Assembly (NCBI GenBank): GCA_035534855.1
Contig: DATLRD010000090.1
Location: forward strand, 4,310 to 68,309
From: DATARH01 sp035534855
Lineage (GTDB): Bacteria; Pseudomonadota; Alphaproteobacteria; ATCC43930; CGMCC-115725
Reading direction: 5' to 3'
DNA length: 64,000 nucleotides
Made by a program: the position numbers and the translations under genes. The notes below the pieces were generated by a model, which was not told the DNA's origin, ran no database searches, and worked only from the letters and a program-made list of their open reading frames with translations. Positions within the stretch are counted from its first letter, which is position 1. The number at the start of each line of letters is the position of its first letter. Positions 1 to 9,356 of this stretch are shown in pieces.

Positions 1-136
1 CCATCAAGAAGAAAGGTGCCCATCGCTCCACGCCGTGCTGCCGCCAAAAGCGGTACGCACGTCGCGCGCCAATTGCAGCGCGAGCGCGGTCGCCGCCGCC
101 GGTTCCACATATCATCCGGCCGGCGCGCCGGGAAAC
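1..136. other. leading intergenic stretch, no supported gene
   Basis: No convincing coding sequence is seen between the window edge and the SRP RNA promoter. An arginine-rich plus-strand frame crosses the SRP RNA and looks like a shadow. A 34-codon minus-strand frame (108 to 4, GTG start directly after a stop) reads as plausible protein but has no recognisable family and no visible ribosome site. It could be the degraded end of something, but nothing supports calling it. Confidence 0.4.
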
Positions 137-167
137 TTGCCCGCCGGGCACCGCGGCCTGATATAGT
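137..167 (+). promoter_or_regulatory. putative sigma-70 promoter of the SRP RNA gene
   Basis: TTGCCC at 137-142 and TATAGT at 162-167 are separated by 19 bp. The -10 lies 5 bp before the first paired base of the SRP RNA at 173, as expected for transcription starting at the RNA 5' end. The spacer is a little long, so this is inferred from position and partial consensus. Confidence 0.35.
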
Positions 168-172
168 GCAGC

Positions 173-269
173 GGGAGATCGTCGGCGGGCAGGCCCCTCG
201 CCAACCCGGTCAGGTCCGGAAGGAAGCAGCCGTAACGAGTTCCGGCCTGGGTCGTCCGCACGGTCTCCC
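173..269 (+). ncRNA. ffs: small signal recognition particle RNA (4.5S RNA)
   Basis: This is the bacterial SRP RNA that binds Ffh and targets nascent membrane proteins to FtsY and SecYEG. The conserved hairpin tip is visible at about 208-233, with the GGTCAGGTCCGGAAGGAAGC signature that forms the GGAA tetraloop and the symmetric Ffh-binding loop. The ends pair: 173-182 (GGGAGATCGT) is complementary to 260-269 (ACGGTCTCCC) over ten pairs including one G-U, which fixes the limits at about 97 nt. Placement just upstream of dnaX is common in alphaproteobacteria. The exact ends are inferred from pairing. Confidence 0.92.
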
Positions 270-290
270 ACCTCATTTCCGTGCCGCGCT

Positions 291-2081
291 ATGACCGAAC
301 CGGCGACGCATTACCGGGTGCTGGCCCGCAAATACCGGCCGCAAACCTTTGCCGAGGTGATCGGGCAGGAGGCGCTGGTGCGCACCCTGTCGAACGCGAT
401 TGCGACCGGCCGCATCGCCCACGCCTTCATCCTCACCGGGGTGCGCGGGGTCGGTAAGACCACGACGGCGCGGATCATCGCCCGTGCGCTCAACTGCGTC
501 GGGCCGGACGGGACCGGCGGCCCGACCGTATCGCCGTGCGGGGTGTGCGACCATTGCCGCGCGATCGCCGAGGACCGCCATGTCGACGTGATCGAGATGG
601 ACGCCGCCTCGCGCACCGGGGTCGACGACATCCGCGACCTGACCGACGGCATCCGCTATCGCCCCGTCTCGGCGCGGTTCAAGGTCTACATCATCGACGA
701 AGTGCACATGCTGTCGAAGAATGCCTTCAACGCGCTGTTGAAGACGCTCGAAGAGCCGCCGCCCGACGTCAAGTTCGTGTTCGCGACGACCGAGGCGCAG
801 AAGGTTCCGGTCACCGTGCTGTCGCGCTGCCAGCGGTTTTCGCTGCGCCGCGTGCCGGCCGATATTCTGTCTGCGCATTATCGCGGGATCGCCGAAGCCG
901 AGGGCGTCGCGATTTCGCCGGCCGCGCTCGGGCTGATCGCCCGTGCCGCCGACGGCTCGGTGCGCGACGGGCTGTCGCTGCTCGACCAGGCGATCGCGCT
1001 GGCCGACGGCCCGATCGAGGAGTCGCTGGTGCGCGACATGCTCGGCATCGCCGATCGCGGGCTCGTCTGCGACCTGTTCGAGACCGTGATGAAAGGCGAT
1101 GCGGCCGGCGCGCTCGACCGCATGGCGGCGCTCTACCAGGGCGGCGCCGACCCGCTGATGGTGCTGCAGGACCTCCTGGATTTCTGCCATTTCGTGACCC
1201 GTCTCAAGCTGGTGCCCGAGGCCGGGGCCGACGACCCGATGGAGGAGGGCGACCGGGCCCGCGCCCAGCCGCTGGCCGCGGCGCTGGCGATGCCGGTATT
1301 GGCGCGGGCCTGGCAGATGCTGCTGAAGGGGCTCGAAGAGGTGCAGGCGGCGCCGTCGCCGGCGCAGGCCGCGGAAATGGTGCTGATCCGCCTCGCCTAT
1401 GCCGCCGACCTGCCGCTGCCGGCCGATCTGGTGCGCAGCCTGCAGTCGCACGAGCCGGTCGCCGCCGTGCGCAGCATGCCGGCTGTGCCGTCGCCGTCGC
1501 GGCCGCCCTCGCTCTCGCCCTCGGTCGCGCCGCCGCCGGTGGCCGGCCCGCGCGGCGACGGGGCGGTGGCGAGCGCCCGGCCGCTGCCGGCGGCGGTGCC
1601 CGACCCGTCTCCGACCCCGAGCGCCAGCGCCGCCTTCGACCCGATGCCGCAGAATTTCGCCGAGGTCGTCGCGCTGTTCGACGCGCATCGCGAGGCGCTC
1701 GCCGCGTCGCAGCTCAGGCAGCACGTTCACCTCGTCGCCTTCGAACCCGGCCGCATCGAATTTTGCCCGGCCGACGGCGCGCCGCGCGACCTCGCCAACC
1801 GGCTCGGCCAGAGCCTTGGCGACTGGACTGGCGCGCGCTGGGTCGTGTCGGTGTCGCAGGCCGCGGGCGCGCCGACCTTGGCGCAGGACGAGGAACAGCG
1901 CTCGCGTGCCCTGGAGAGTGAGGTGGCCGCCCACCCGCTGGTGCGCGCCGCGCTCGAGGCCTTTCCGGGCGCGACGATCGCCGCGGTGCGCGAGCGGCTT
2001 GCCGGCGCCGAGCCGGGGGTCGAGCCCGATGCCGAGCCGCCGGCCGATGACGACACCGGCAACACAGAGGACGATTCATGA
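291..2081 (+). CDS. dnaX: DNA polymerase III subunits gamma/tau
   Basis: This is the AAA+ clamp-loader subunit of the replicative polymerase, 596 aa. Walker A GVRGVGKT is at residues 50-57. A four-cysteine zinc module is formed by C69, C83, C86 and C89. The Walker B DEVH is at 136-139, sensor 1 ATTE at 165-168 and the SRC arginine finger at 178-180. A Pro/Ala-rich linker (about 400-450) leads to a tau-type C-terminal domain, so the product is full tau length. I see no A-rich slippery sequence for a gamma frameshift. The stop overlaps the ybaB start (ATGA at 2078-2081), and the gene starts 21 bp after the SRP RNA. Confidence 0.97.
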   Translation: MTEPATHYRVLARKYRPQTFAEVIGQEALVRTLSNAIATGRIAHAFILTGVRGVGKTTTARIIARALNCVGPDGTGGPTVSPCGVCDHCRAIAEDRHVDVIEMDAASRTGVDDIRDLTDGIRYRPVSARFKVYIIDEVHMLSKNAFNALLKTLEEPPPDVKFVFATTEAQKVPVTVLSRCQRFSLRRVPADILSAHYRGIAEAEGVAISPAALGLIARAADGSVRDGLSLLDQAIALADGPIEESLVRDMLGIADRGLVCDLFETVMKGDAAGALDRMAALYQGGADPLMVLQDLLDFCHFVTRLKLVPEAGADDPMEEGDRARAQPLAAALAMPVLARAWQMLLKGLEEVQAAPSPAQAAEMVLIRLAYAADLPLPADLVRSLQSHEPVAAVRSMPAVPSPSRPPSLSPSVAPPPVAGPRGDGAVASARPLPAAVPDPSPTPSASAAFDPMPQNFAEVVALFDAHREALAASQLRQHVHLVAFEPGRIEFCPADGAPRDLANRLGQSLGDWTGARWVVSVSQAAGAPTLAQDEEQRSRALESEVAAHPLVRAALEAFPGATIAAVRERLAGAEPGVEPDAEPPADDDTGNTEDDS

Positions 2082-2401
2082 AGAATCTCGGTCAGTTGAT
2101 GAAACAGGCGCAGCAGATGCAGGCCCGGATGGCCGAGATGCAGGCGCAGCTCGAAACCGTCGAGATGACCGGCGTGTCAGGCGGCGGGTTGGTGTCGCTG
2201 ACCCTAAACGGCAAGGGCGACGTCAAGCAGGTCAAGATCGACAAATCGGTGCTCGACCCCGAAGAGGGCGAAGTGCTGGAAGACCTGATCGTCGCAGCGT
2301 TCAACGACGCGCGCGCCAAGGTCAACGCCCATACCGAGGCGGAGATGGGCAAATTGACCGGCGGGCTCGGCCTGCCCGGCGGGTTCAAGTTGCCGTTCTA
2401 G
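2078..2401 (+). CDS. ybaB: YbaB/EbfC family nucleoid-associated protein
   Basis: This small DNA-binding protein of 107 aa belongs to the YbaB/EbfC family, dimeric tweezers-shaped proteins linked to the nucleoid. The Met/Gln-rich N-terminal helix (MKQAQQMQARMAEMQAQL), the GGGLVSLTLNGKGDVKQVKID core and the LTGGLGLPGG tail are typical. It overlaps dnaX by 4 bp, so coupled translation is likely, and it lies in the standard dnaX-ybaB-recR order. Its stop codon TAG (2399-2401) also supplies part of the AGGA ribosome site of recR, and recR follows in the same reading frame. Confidence 0.95.
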   Translation: MKNLGQLMKQAQQMQARMAEMQAQLETVEMTGVSGGGLVSLTLNGKGDVKQVKIDKSVLDPEEGEVLEDLIVAAFNDARAKVNAHTEAEMGKLTGGLGLPGGFKLPF

Positions 2402-2410
2402 GAAAATTCC

Positions 2411-2992
2411 CTGTCCGAACTCGACACGCTGATCCAGCTGCTCGCGCGGCTGCCCGGGCTCGGGCCGCGCTCGGCGCGCCGTGCCGCGCTGCACCTGATC
2501 AAGCGGCGCGAGGGGCTGATGATGCCCCTGGCAGCCGCGCTGCAGGCCGCCGCGGCAGCGATCCGCCCGTGCAGCGAGTGCGGCAACCTCGACACGGTCG
2601 ACCCGTGCGCGATCTGCCGTGACCCGCGTCGCGACGGTGCGGTGATCTGCGTCGTCGAGGACCTCGCCGATCTGTGGGCGCTGGAGCGTACCGCCGCGTT
2701 CCGCGGGCGCTACCACGTGCTCGGCGGCACGCTGTCGGCGCTCGACGGGGTCGGGCCGGAAGACCTCAACATCGCCCGGCTGATCGCCCGGCTCGGCGCG
2801 AACATGGAGTTGATCCTGGCGCTCAACGCTACGGTCGACGGCCAGACCACCGCACATTACATCGCCGACCGCGCCCAACCGACCGGCGCCAAAATCTCGC
2901 GCCTCGCCCAGGGCGTGCCGATCGGCGGCGAACTCGACTATCTCGACGAAGGCACCCTGACCGCGGCGCTGAACGCGCGGCGGGAGGTGTAG
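2411..2992 (+). CDS. recR: recombination mediator RecR, apparent CTG start
   Basis: RecR acts with RecF/RecO to load RecA at gaps. The product is 193 aa if it starts at CTG 2411, close to the family norm of about 198. It shows a helix-hairpin-helix (RLPGLGPRSARRAALHLI, residues 13-30), a C4 zinc finger (C54, C57, C66, C69) and a Toprim domain (about 78-172). No ATG, GTG or TTG lies in frame between the ybaB stop and 2519, and starting at ATG 2519 would delete the whole HhH. CTG 2411 has AGGA at 2400-2403 with 7 nt spacing. The gene is in the same frame as ybaB, so TAG readthrough is a formal alternative. The family call is sure; the start is inferred. Confidence 0.93.
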   Translation: MSELDTLIQLLARLPGLGPRSARRAALHLIKRREGLMMPLAAALQAAAAAIRPCSECGNLDTVDPCAICRDPRRDGAVICVVEDLADLWALERTAAFRGRYHVLGGTLSALDGVGPEDLNIARLIARLGANMELILALNATVDGQTTAHYIADRAQPTGAKISRLAQGVPIGGELDYLDEGTLTAALNARREV

Positions 2993-4846
2993 CTAGGCCG
3001 CCTTGCGGCGCCGTCTGCCGCGAGGCATGGCGTTTTCTTCCTCGAAGAGTTCGGCGAGGCGTTCGAGCATCACGCCGCCCAGCTGCTCGGCGTCGACGAT
3101 CGTCACCGCGCGGCGATAGTAGCGGGTCACGTCGTGGCCGATGCCGATCGCGGTCAGCTCGACCACGCCGCTGCGCTCGATCTGCGCGATTACCTCGCGC
3201 AGGTGCTTTTCGAGGTAGTTACCGGGGTTTACCGACAGCGTCGAATCGTCGACCGGGGCACCGTCGGAAATCACCATCAGAATGCGCCGCTCCTCGGGCC
3301 GGCCGAGGATGCGGTTATAGGCCCAGGTCAGCGCCTCGCCGTCGATGTTTTCCTTGAGGATGCCTTCGCGCAGCATCAGCCCGAGGCTGCGGCGCGCGCG
3401 GCGCCACGGTGCGTCGGCGGGCTTGTAGACGATGTGCCGCAGATCGTTGAGGCGGCCGGGATTGGCCGGCTTGCCGGCGGCGATCCAGCGCTCGCGCGCC
3501 TGCCCGCCCTTCCACGCCCGCGTCGTAAAGCCGAGGATCTCGACCTTGACGCCGCAGCGCTCGAGGGTGCGCGCCAATATGTCGGCGCTCATCGCCGCCA
3601 CCGTTATCGGCCGGCCGCGCATCGAGCCGGAATTGTCGATGAGGAGCGTCACGACGGTGTCGCGGAACTCCATCTCCTGCTCCATCTTGTAGGCAAGCGG
3701 CAGGACGGGATTGGCGATGACGCGGGCGAGCCGCGCGGCGTCGAGGATGCCCTCGTCGAGGTCGAATTCCCAGGCGCGGGTCTGCTTGGCGAGCAGCCGC
3801 CGCTGCAGCCGGTTCGCGAGCCGGGCGATCACGCTCTGCAGGTGCGACAGCTGCTGGTCGAGCAGATGGCGCAGCCGGGTCAGCTCGTCTCCGTCGCACA
3901 GCTCATCGGCCTCGACGACCTCGTCGGCCTCGCTGCTGAACACGCGATACGTTGCCATGTCGTCGCCGCGGCCGCGCGGCAGCTGGCCGGGCCGCCCGGG
4001 CCGCCCAGGGTCATCGTCGCTCGATCCGGGCATCATCTCGCCGTCGGCATCGGCCTCGCCGTCTTCCTCGGCGTCGTCGCCGGCGCTGTCGGCCGGCGAA
4101 CCGTCCGCCGACGGCTGCGCCCCGGTGGCGGCGCTTTCGCCGCTGTCGGTCTGGTTGTCGCCTTCGGATTCTTCGCCCTGGTTCTGCGAGTTTTCCGAGT
4201 CGCTTTCGTCGACCTCGCCGAGGTCGAGGTCCATGTCCTGGATCATCTGGCGGGTGATCCGGGCGTAGGAATCCTGGTCCTCGATCGAGCGGTCGAGCTC
4301 GCCGAGGTCGCGCGCGATCTTGCCTTCAAGCCACGGCCGCCACAGATCGACGACGCGTCGCGCCGAGGGCGGCGGCGGCTCGTGGGTCAGGGCCTCGCGG
4401 GTCAACAGGCGCACCGCCTCGGCCATGGTGCTTTCGGTGCGCTCGCTGATGCGCTCAAACCCCTGCCGGCGGTACTGCTCGTCGAGCATCGCGCCGATAT
4501 TGTGCGCGACCCCGATCATCCGGCGCGAACCCAGCGCCTCGACCCGGGCCTGCTCGACCGCCTCGAAGATCGAGCGCGCCAGCGGTCCGCCGGGCAGGCG
4601 CTTGGCGTGGATCGCATCGTCGTGATAGCGCAGCCGCAGTGCCAGGCTGTCGGCGGCGCCGCGCAGCTGTGCCGCCTCTTCGGGCGGCAGGTCGCGCGCC
4701 GGGTTTGGCAGTTTGACCTTGATGCCCGAGACGCCGGGCGGCTCCGGGCCGAACCCGACGTTCAGATCGTCGCGCTCGGCGATTGCGCGCAGCGTCGACG
4801 CGGTCGCCCGCTTGAAGATTTCGGTTGGTGAGAATTCCTGCGCCAC
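2993..4846 (-). CDS. cobT: aerobic cobaltochelatase subunit CobT
   Basis: CobT forms with CobS the AAA+ chaperone-like part of the CobNST cobaltochelatase, which inserts cobalt into hydrogenobyrinic acid a,c-diamide in aerobic cobalamin synthesis. The 617-aa protein has the expected layout: a helical N-terminal domain, a strongly acidic Ser/Asp/Glu-rich linker (about 205-280), and a C-terminal VWA domain with the MIDAS motif DNSGSMRG at 404-411. It lies 16 bp downstream of cobS on the same strand. Its stop abuts the recR stop (convergent, no gap). The large subunit CobN is not in the window. Confidence 0.95.
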   Translation of the reverse strand: MAQEFSPTEIFKRATASTLRAIAERDDLNVGFGPEPPGVSGIKVKLPNPARDLPPEEAAQLRGAADSLALRLRYHDDAIHAKRLPGGPLARSIFEAVEQARVEALGSRRMIGVAHNIGAMLDEQYRRQGFERISERTESTMAEAVRLLTREALTHEPPPPSARRVVDLWRPWLEGKIARDLGELDRSIEDQDSYARITRQMIQDMDLDLGEVDESDSENSQNQGEESEGDNQTDSGESAATGAQPSADGSPADSAGDDAEEDGEADADGEMMPGSSDDDPGRPGRPGQLPRGRGDDMATYRVFSSEADEVVEADELCDGDELTRLRHLLDQQLSHLQSVIARLANRLQRRLLAKQTRAWEFDLDEGILDAARLARVIANPVLPLAYKMEQEMEFRDTVVTLLIDNSGSMRGRPITVAAMSADILARTLERCGVKVEILGFTTRAWKGGQARERWIAAGKPANPGRLNDLRHIVYKPADAPWRRARRSLGLMLREGILKENIDGEALTWAYNRILGRPEERRILMVISDGAPVDDSTLSVNPGNYLEKHLREVIAQIERSGVVELTAIGIGHDVTRYYRRAVTIVDAEQLGGVMLERLAELFEEENAMPRGRRRRKAA

Positions 4847-4862
4847 GTCTTCTCCCGCCCGC

Positions 4863-5864
4863 CTACATCAGGGTCGCGTTGACGCCGGTCTCCGGCAGAT
4901 CGGTGCCAAAGCAGCGCTGGTAGTATTCGGCGACCGCCGGCCGCTCGGTCTCGTCGCACTTGTTCAGAAAGGTGAGCCGGAAGGAAAACGCGATATCGTT
5001 GAAGATGCGCGCGTTTTCGGCCCAGGTCATCACCGTGCGCGGTGACATCACGGTCGAGATGTCGCCGTTGATGAACCCGCTGCGGGTGAGGTCGGCACAG
5101 GCCACCATCGCGCTGATCTTACGCCGGCCCTCTTCGTTGTCGTAATGGGGCACCTTGGCCAGCACGATCTCGCATTCGGTGTCGTGCGGCAGGTAGTTGA
5201 GCGCCGTGACGATGCTCCAGCGGTCCATCTGGCCCTGGTTGATCTGCTGGGTGCCGTGATAGAGCCCGCTGGTGTCGCCGAGCCCGACCGTGTTGGCGGT
5301 CGAGAACAGGCGGAATGCCCCGTGCGGCCGAATCACCCGGTTCTGGTCGAGCAGCGTCAGCTTGCCGTCGACTTCGAGAACGCGCTGGATCACGAACATC
5401 ACATCCGGGCGGCCGGCATCGTACTCGTCGAAGCACAGCGCCACCGGGTGCTGCAGCGCCCACGGCAGGAGGCCCTCGCGGAACTCGGTGACCTGCTTGT
5501 TGTCGCGCAGCACGATCGCATCCTTGCCGACCAGGTCGATCCGGCTGATGTGGCTGTCGAGGTTGACGCGGATGCACGGCCAGTTGAGCCGAGCGGCGAC
5601 CTGCTCGACATGCGTCGATTTGCCGGTGCCGTGGTAGCCCTGGATCATGACCCGGCGGTTGAAGGCAAAACCGGCGAGGATGGCCAGCGTCGTGTCGTGG
5701 TCGAAGCGGTAGGCGTCGTCGAAATCGGGCACGTGCTCGCTCGGCGCGCTGAACGCGGGAACCTGAAGGTCGCTGTCGATCCCAAACGTCTGACGCACCG
5801 AGATCGTGATGTCGGGCATGCCGGTCGGCGTCGGCGTAAGTGCCGCTGGTTCTACGGAGGGCAT
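4863..5864 (-). CDS. cobS: aerobic cobaltochelatase subunit CobS
   Basis: This MoxR-like AAA+ ATPase of 333 aa pairs with CobT to drive cobalt insertion by CobN. Walker A GYHGTGKST is at 76-84 and Walker B CFDEYDA has the acidic pair at 146-147. The N-terminal PDITISVRQTFGID stretch and the C-terminal YYQRCFGTDLPE segment are typical of CobS. It sits upstream of cobT with a 16-bp gap and 50 bp downstream of the J-domain gene, the common alphaproteobacterial order. No separate promoter is obvious, so cobS and cobT are probably cotranscribed. Confidence 0.96.
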   Translation of the reverse strand: MPSVEPAALTPTPTGMPDITISVRQTFGIDSDLQVPAFSAPSEHVPDFDDAYRFDHDTTLAILAGFAFNRRVMIQGYHGTGKSTHVEQVAARLNWPCIRVNLDSHISRIDLVGKDAIVLRDNKQVTEFREGLLPWALQHPVALCFDEYDAGRPDVMFVIQRVLEVDGKLTLLDQNRVIRPHGAFRLFSTANTVGLGDTSGLYHGTQQINQGQMDRWSIVTALNYLPHDTECEIVLAKVPHYDNEEGRRKISAMVACADLTRSGFINGDISTVMSPRTVMTWAENARIFNDIAFSFRLTFLNKCDETERPAVAEYYQRCFGTDLPETGVNATLM

Positions 5865-5914
5865 TATTTTCGGGTGTCCTGATGGGAGTGGAAATTTACC
5901 TCAAGCGCCCATTG

Positions 5915-6490
5915 TCAGCCGAAATAGCTGGCTTTCAAGGTGGCATAAGCCTGGTTGATGATTTTCAGCTTTTCCTCGGCGGCCTTGTCGCCGCCGTGGG
6001 CGTCGGGGTGGTGGAGCTTGACCAGAACCTTGTAGCGCGATTTGAGGCTCAGCGCGGTGAACGGCGGCTCGATGTCGAACACTGCCATCGCCTGTTCGGC
6101 GGCTGCGGCGGCGCGCGCCGGCGCCTCGCCGTGGCGGCGGCCGCTGCCGCCATTGGGCCGCGAACCAGCTTCGCCAAACCCGAACGGGTCGCGGACATGC
6201 GGGGTATAGGCGGGGCCATGGCGCTCGCCGAGCTTCCAGCTTGGGCGCTGCCACACCGTGTCGCGGCGGATCTCCTGCTCGATCTCGTTCTCGTTCATTC
6301 CCGCGTAATAATTCCACGCGGCGTTGTAGGCCCGAACGTGCTCGATACAGAACCAATAATAATGGTCGAGTTCGAGGCGCGAGCGCGGTGCGCGATAATC
6401 CCCGCCCGCTTCGCAGCCGGGGTGATCGCACAGTCGCGCCGGCGGGTCGGGCTCGGGCGCGAACACGGGGTTGATCGAGGAACGCCGCAT
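5915..6490 (-). CDS. J-domain (DnaJ-family) protein
   Basis: This 191-aa protein has a C-terminal J domain (about residues 130-190) with the HPD tripeptide (KLHHPDAHGGD) that stimulates DnaK ATPase. The N-terminal half has a CDHPGC cysteine pair and an aromatic YYWFCIEHVRAYN segment, typical of the J-domain protein next to cobS in alphaproteobacteria. The start at 6490 (MRRSSINP) is preferred because a longer in-frame extension to 6700 is arginine-rich and atypical. Its client is unknown. The neighbourhood suggests a link with cobaltochelatase assembly, which is inference only. Confidence 0.87.
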   Translation of the reverse strand: MRRSSINPVFAPEPDPPARLCDHPGCEAGGDYRAPRSRLELDHYYWFCIEHVRAYNAAWNYYAGMNENEIEQEIRRDTVWQRPSWKLGERHGPAYTPHVRDPFGFGEAGSRPNGGSGRRHGEAPARAAAAAEQAMAVFDIEPPFTALSLKSRYKVLVKLHHPDAHGGDKAAEEKLKIINQAYATLKASYFG

Positions 6491-6588
6491 CACCCGACAG
6501 TATGGGTGGCGAGCCGCCGCGTGACAAGGATTCGCCGCGACGCACAACAGCAACCCTGCCCGGCGGCGCTGCGTACCGCCGAACCTGG

Positions 6589-7095
6589 TTAATCGAGCAC
6601 CAGTTTCATTCCGACATGGCTCGCGTGGAAGCCGAGCCGTTCGTAGAAGCGATGTGCGGCGATGCGTGATCGGTCGCTGGTCAACTCGACGAGGCCGCAT
6701 CCCGCCTCGCGCGCCGCGTCGATCGCGTGGCGCACGAGACGCTCGCCGATCCCCTGGCTGCGCCGGCTGGCCGCCACTCGCACGCCTTCGATCAGCCCGC
6801 GGGTCATGCCCCGGCGCGACAGGCCGGGGATTACGGTCAGTTGCAGGCAGCCGACCACTGCGCCCGCCAGTTCGGCGACGAACAGGAAGTTGCCGGGCTG
6901 TGTGGCGATGCCGTCGAATGCGCGGACATATGCCTCGGGCAGCGGGTCGGCGAGGTCTTCGCGGCCGCGCCCGAGCGGGTCGTCGGCGAGCAGCGCGACG
7001 ATCGCTGCAACATCGTGGCCGTGCGCCGCGCGGATCGAAGCGCTTCGGGCATCGATTTTCTCCCTCGCCCGTCTCGGGGTTTCGCCCTTCGACAC
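6589..7095 (-). CDS. GNAT-family N-acetyltransferase
   Basis: This is an acetyl-CoA-dependent acetyltransferase of unknown substrate, about 168 aa. The GNAT fold starts at SIRAAHGHDVAAIVALL. The acetyl-CoA-binding motif is seen as RRSQGIGERLV, and the C-terminal RFYERLGF is typical of the family. The start is uncertain: GTG at 7093-7095 is the only usual start codon before the conserved domain, and the upstream frame runs into a palindromic repeat and the groEL terminator, so a longer product is unlikely. An ATC about 14 codons downstream, preceded by GGGAG, would give a more typical N-terminus but is a rare start codon. Confidence 0.78.
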   Translation of the reverse strand: MSKGETPRRAREKIDARSASIRAAHGHDVAAIVALLADDPLGRGREDLADPLPEAYVRAFDGIATQPGNFLFVAELAGAVVGCLQLTVIPGLSRRGMTRGLIEGVRVAASRRSQGIGERLVRHAIDAAREAGCGLVELTSDRSRIAAHRFYERLGFHASHVGMKLVLD

Positions 7096-7151
7096 CCTCT
7101 CCCGCATGCGGGAAGGGGTGGACCAGACGCGAAACGGCTGGTGGGTGAGGG
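7095..7151. repeat. GC-rich palindromic intergenic repeat
   Basis: The stretch begins CCCTCTCCCGCATGCGGG and ends GGTGGGTGAGGG. This is the arrangement of a dispersed intergenic palindrome (CCCTCTCCC/GGGAGAGGG plus GGGTGAGGG) met in many proteobacterial genomes. The central CCCGCATGCGGG (7101-7112) is perfectly self-complementary. It lies between the GNAT start and the groEL terminator. Only one copy is present here, so its repetitive nature rests on recall of the pattern. Confidence 0.4.
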
Positions 7152-7156
7152 TAGCC

Positions 7157-7198
7157 AAAAAAGCGGCTGCCTGCCCGGAGGGTTCCGGGCAGGCAGCC
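7157..7198 (-). terminator. rho-independent terminator of groESL
   Basis: A perfect 14-bp GC-rich stem (7165-7178 with 7185-7198) closes a 6-nt loop, and on the minus strand it is followed by six Ts (A6 at 7157-7162). It lies 28 bp after the groEL stop. This is a strong intrinsic terminator, the clearest in the window. Confidence 0.88.
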
Positions 7199-7225
7199 AT
7201 GTCGTTAACCGCTGGTTCGGGTGGC

Positions 7226-8863
<1,638 letters not shown>

Positions 8864-8877
8864 GTTTCCGCGCTCCT

Positions 8878-9165
8878 TTAGGCGATCACGCCCATGATGT
8901 CGGATTCTTTCATGATGATGAGCTCTTCGCTGTCAATCTTGACCTCGGTGCCCGACCACTTTCCGAACAGGACCCGATCGCCCGCCTTCACATCCATCGG
9001 CACCAGCTTGCCATCCTCGCCGCGGGCGCCCGGGCCCGTCGCGACGACTTCGCCTTCCATCGGCTTTTCCTTCGCCGTGTCGGGAATGATGATGCCACCC
9101 TTGGTCTTTTCCTCGCCCTCCACGCGCCGGATCAGCACGCGGTCATGCAGTGGCCGGAAACTCAT
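8878..9165 (-). CDS. groES: co-chaperonin GroES (10 kDa)
   Basis: This is the heptameric lid of the GroEL chamber, 95 aa. The N-terminus FRPLHDRVLIRRVEGEEKT, the mobile-loop region (KTKGGIIIPDTAKEKP) and the GDRVLFGKWSGTEVKI core are typical. The start at 9165 (MSFRPLHD) is chosen over a longer frame from 9207, which would begin inside CIRCE; GAGGAG lies just upstream of 9165. It is the first gene of groESL. Confidence 0.98.
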   Translation of the reverse strand: MSFRPLHDRVLIRRVEGEEKTKGGIIIPDTAKEKPMEGEVVATGPGARGEDGKLVPMDVKAGDRVLFGKWSGTEVKIDSEELIIMKESDIMGVIA

Positions 9166-9200
9166 GAAATCCCTCCTCGAGACATTGAAACGCGATCCGG

Positions 9201-9227
9201 GTAGCACTCCCTACCCGAGAGTGCTGC
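9201..9227. promoter_or_regulatory. CIRCE operator (HrcA binding site)
   Basis: The inverted repeat GTAGCACTC-N9-GAGTGCTGC matches the CIRCE consensus TTAGCACTC-N9-GAGTGCTAA with only outer-base differences. It overlaps the expected transcription start of groES and lies 36 bp before its start codon, so HrcA repression of groESL is expected. hrcA itself is not in the window. Confidence 0.95.
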
Positions 9228-9228
9228 T

Positions 9229-9257
9229 CAGATAGGAGCAAGCGAAAATCTTGTCAA
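9229..9257 (-). promoter_or_regulatory. groESL promoter
   Basis: Read on the minus strand, TTGACA (9257-9252) and TATCTG (9234-9229) are separated by exactly 17 bp, a near-ideal housekeeping-type promoter. The predicted start falls inside CIRCE. I see no clear sigma-32-type -10. Confidence 0.78.
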
Positions 9258-9356
9258 GCAACCCGCGCCGGCGACGGGGCGCGATGGCAGGATTTTGACA
9301 ACGGGAGGCGCGCGCGGCACTCTCGGCGCTATACCCCTTATGAACGGGCCGCCACA

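Noticed and set aside
4..108. 34-codon minus-strand frame at the window edge
   Set aside because: Protein-like composition but GTG start directly after a stop, no ribosome site and no family.
16..294. Plus-strand 92-codon frame at the window start
   Set aside because: It runs through the SRP RNA, is arginine-rich, and has no family resemblance or ribosome site.
273..1934. 553-codon minus-strand frame antisense to dnaX
   Set aside because: A shadow frame caused by high GC; composition is Arg/His/Gly/Arg-rich with no domain, and dnaX on the other strand is certain.
291..2081. Programmed frameshift for a gamma form of DnaX
   Set aside because: No A-rich slippery heptamer or following stem was found in the linker region.
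3134..4831. 565-codon plus-strand frame antisense to cobT
   Set aside because: Shadow of cobT; no domain, and the cobT motifs (MIDAS, acidic linker) are clear.
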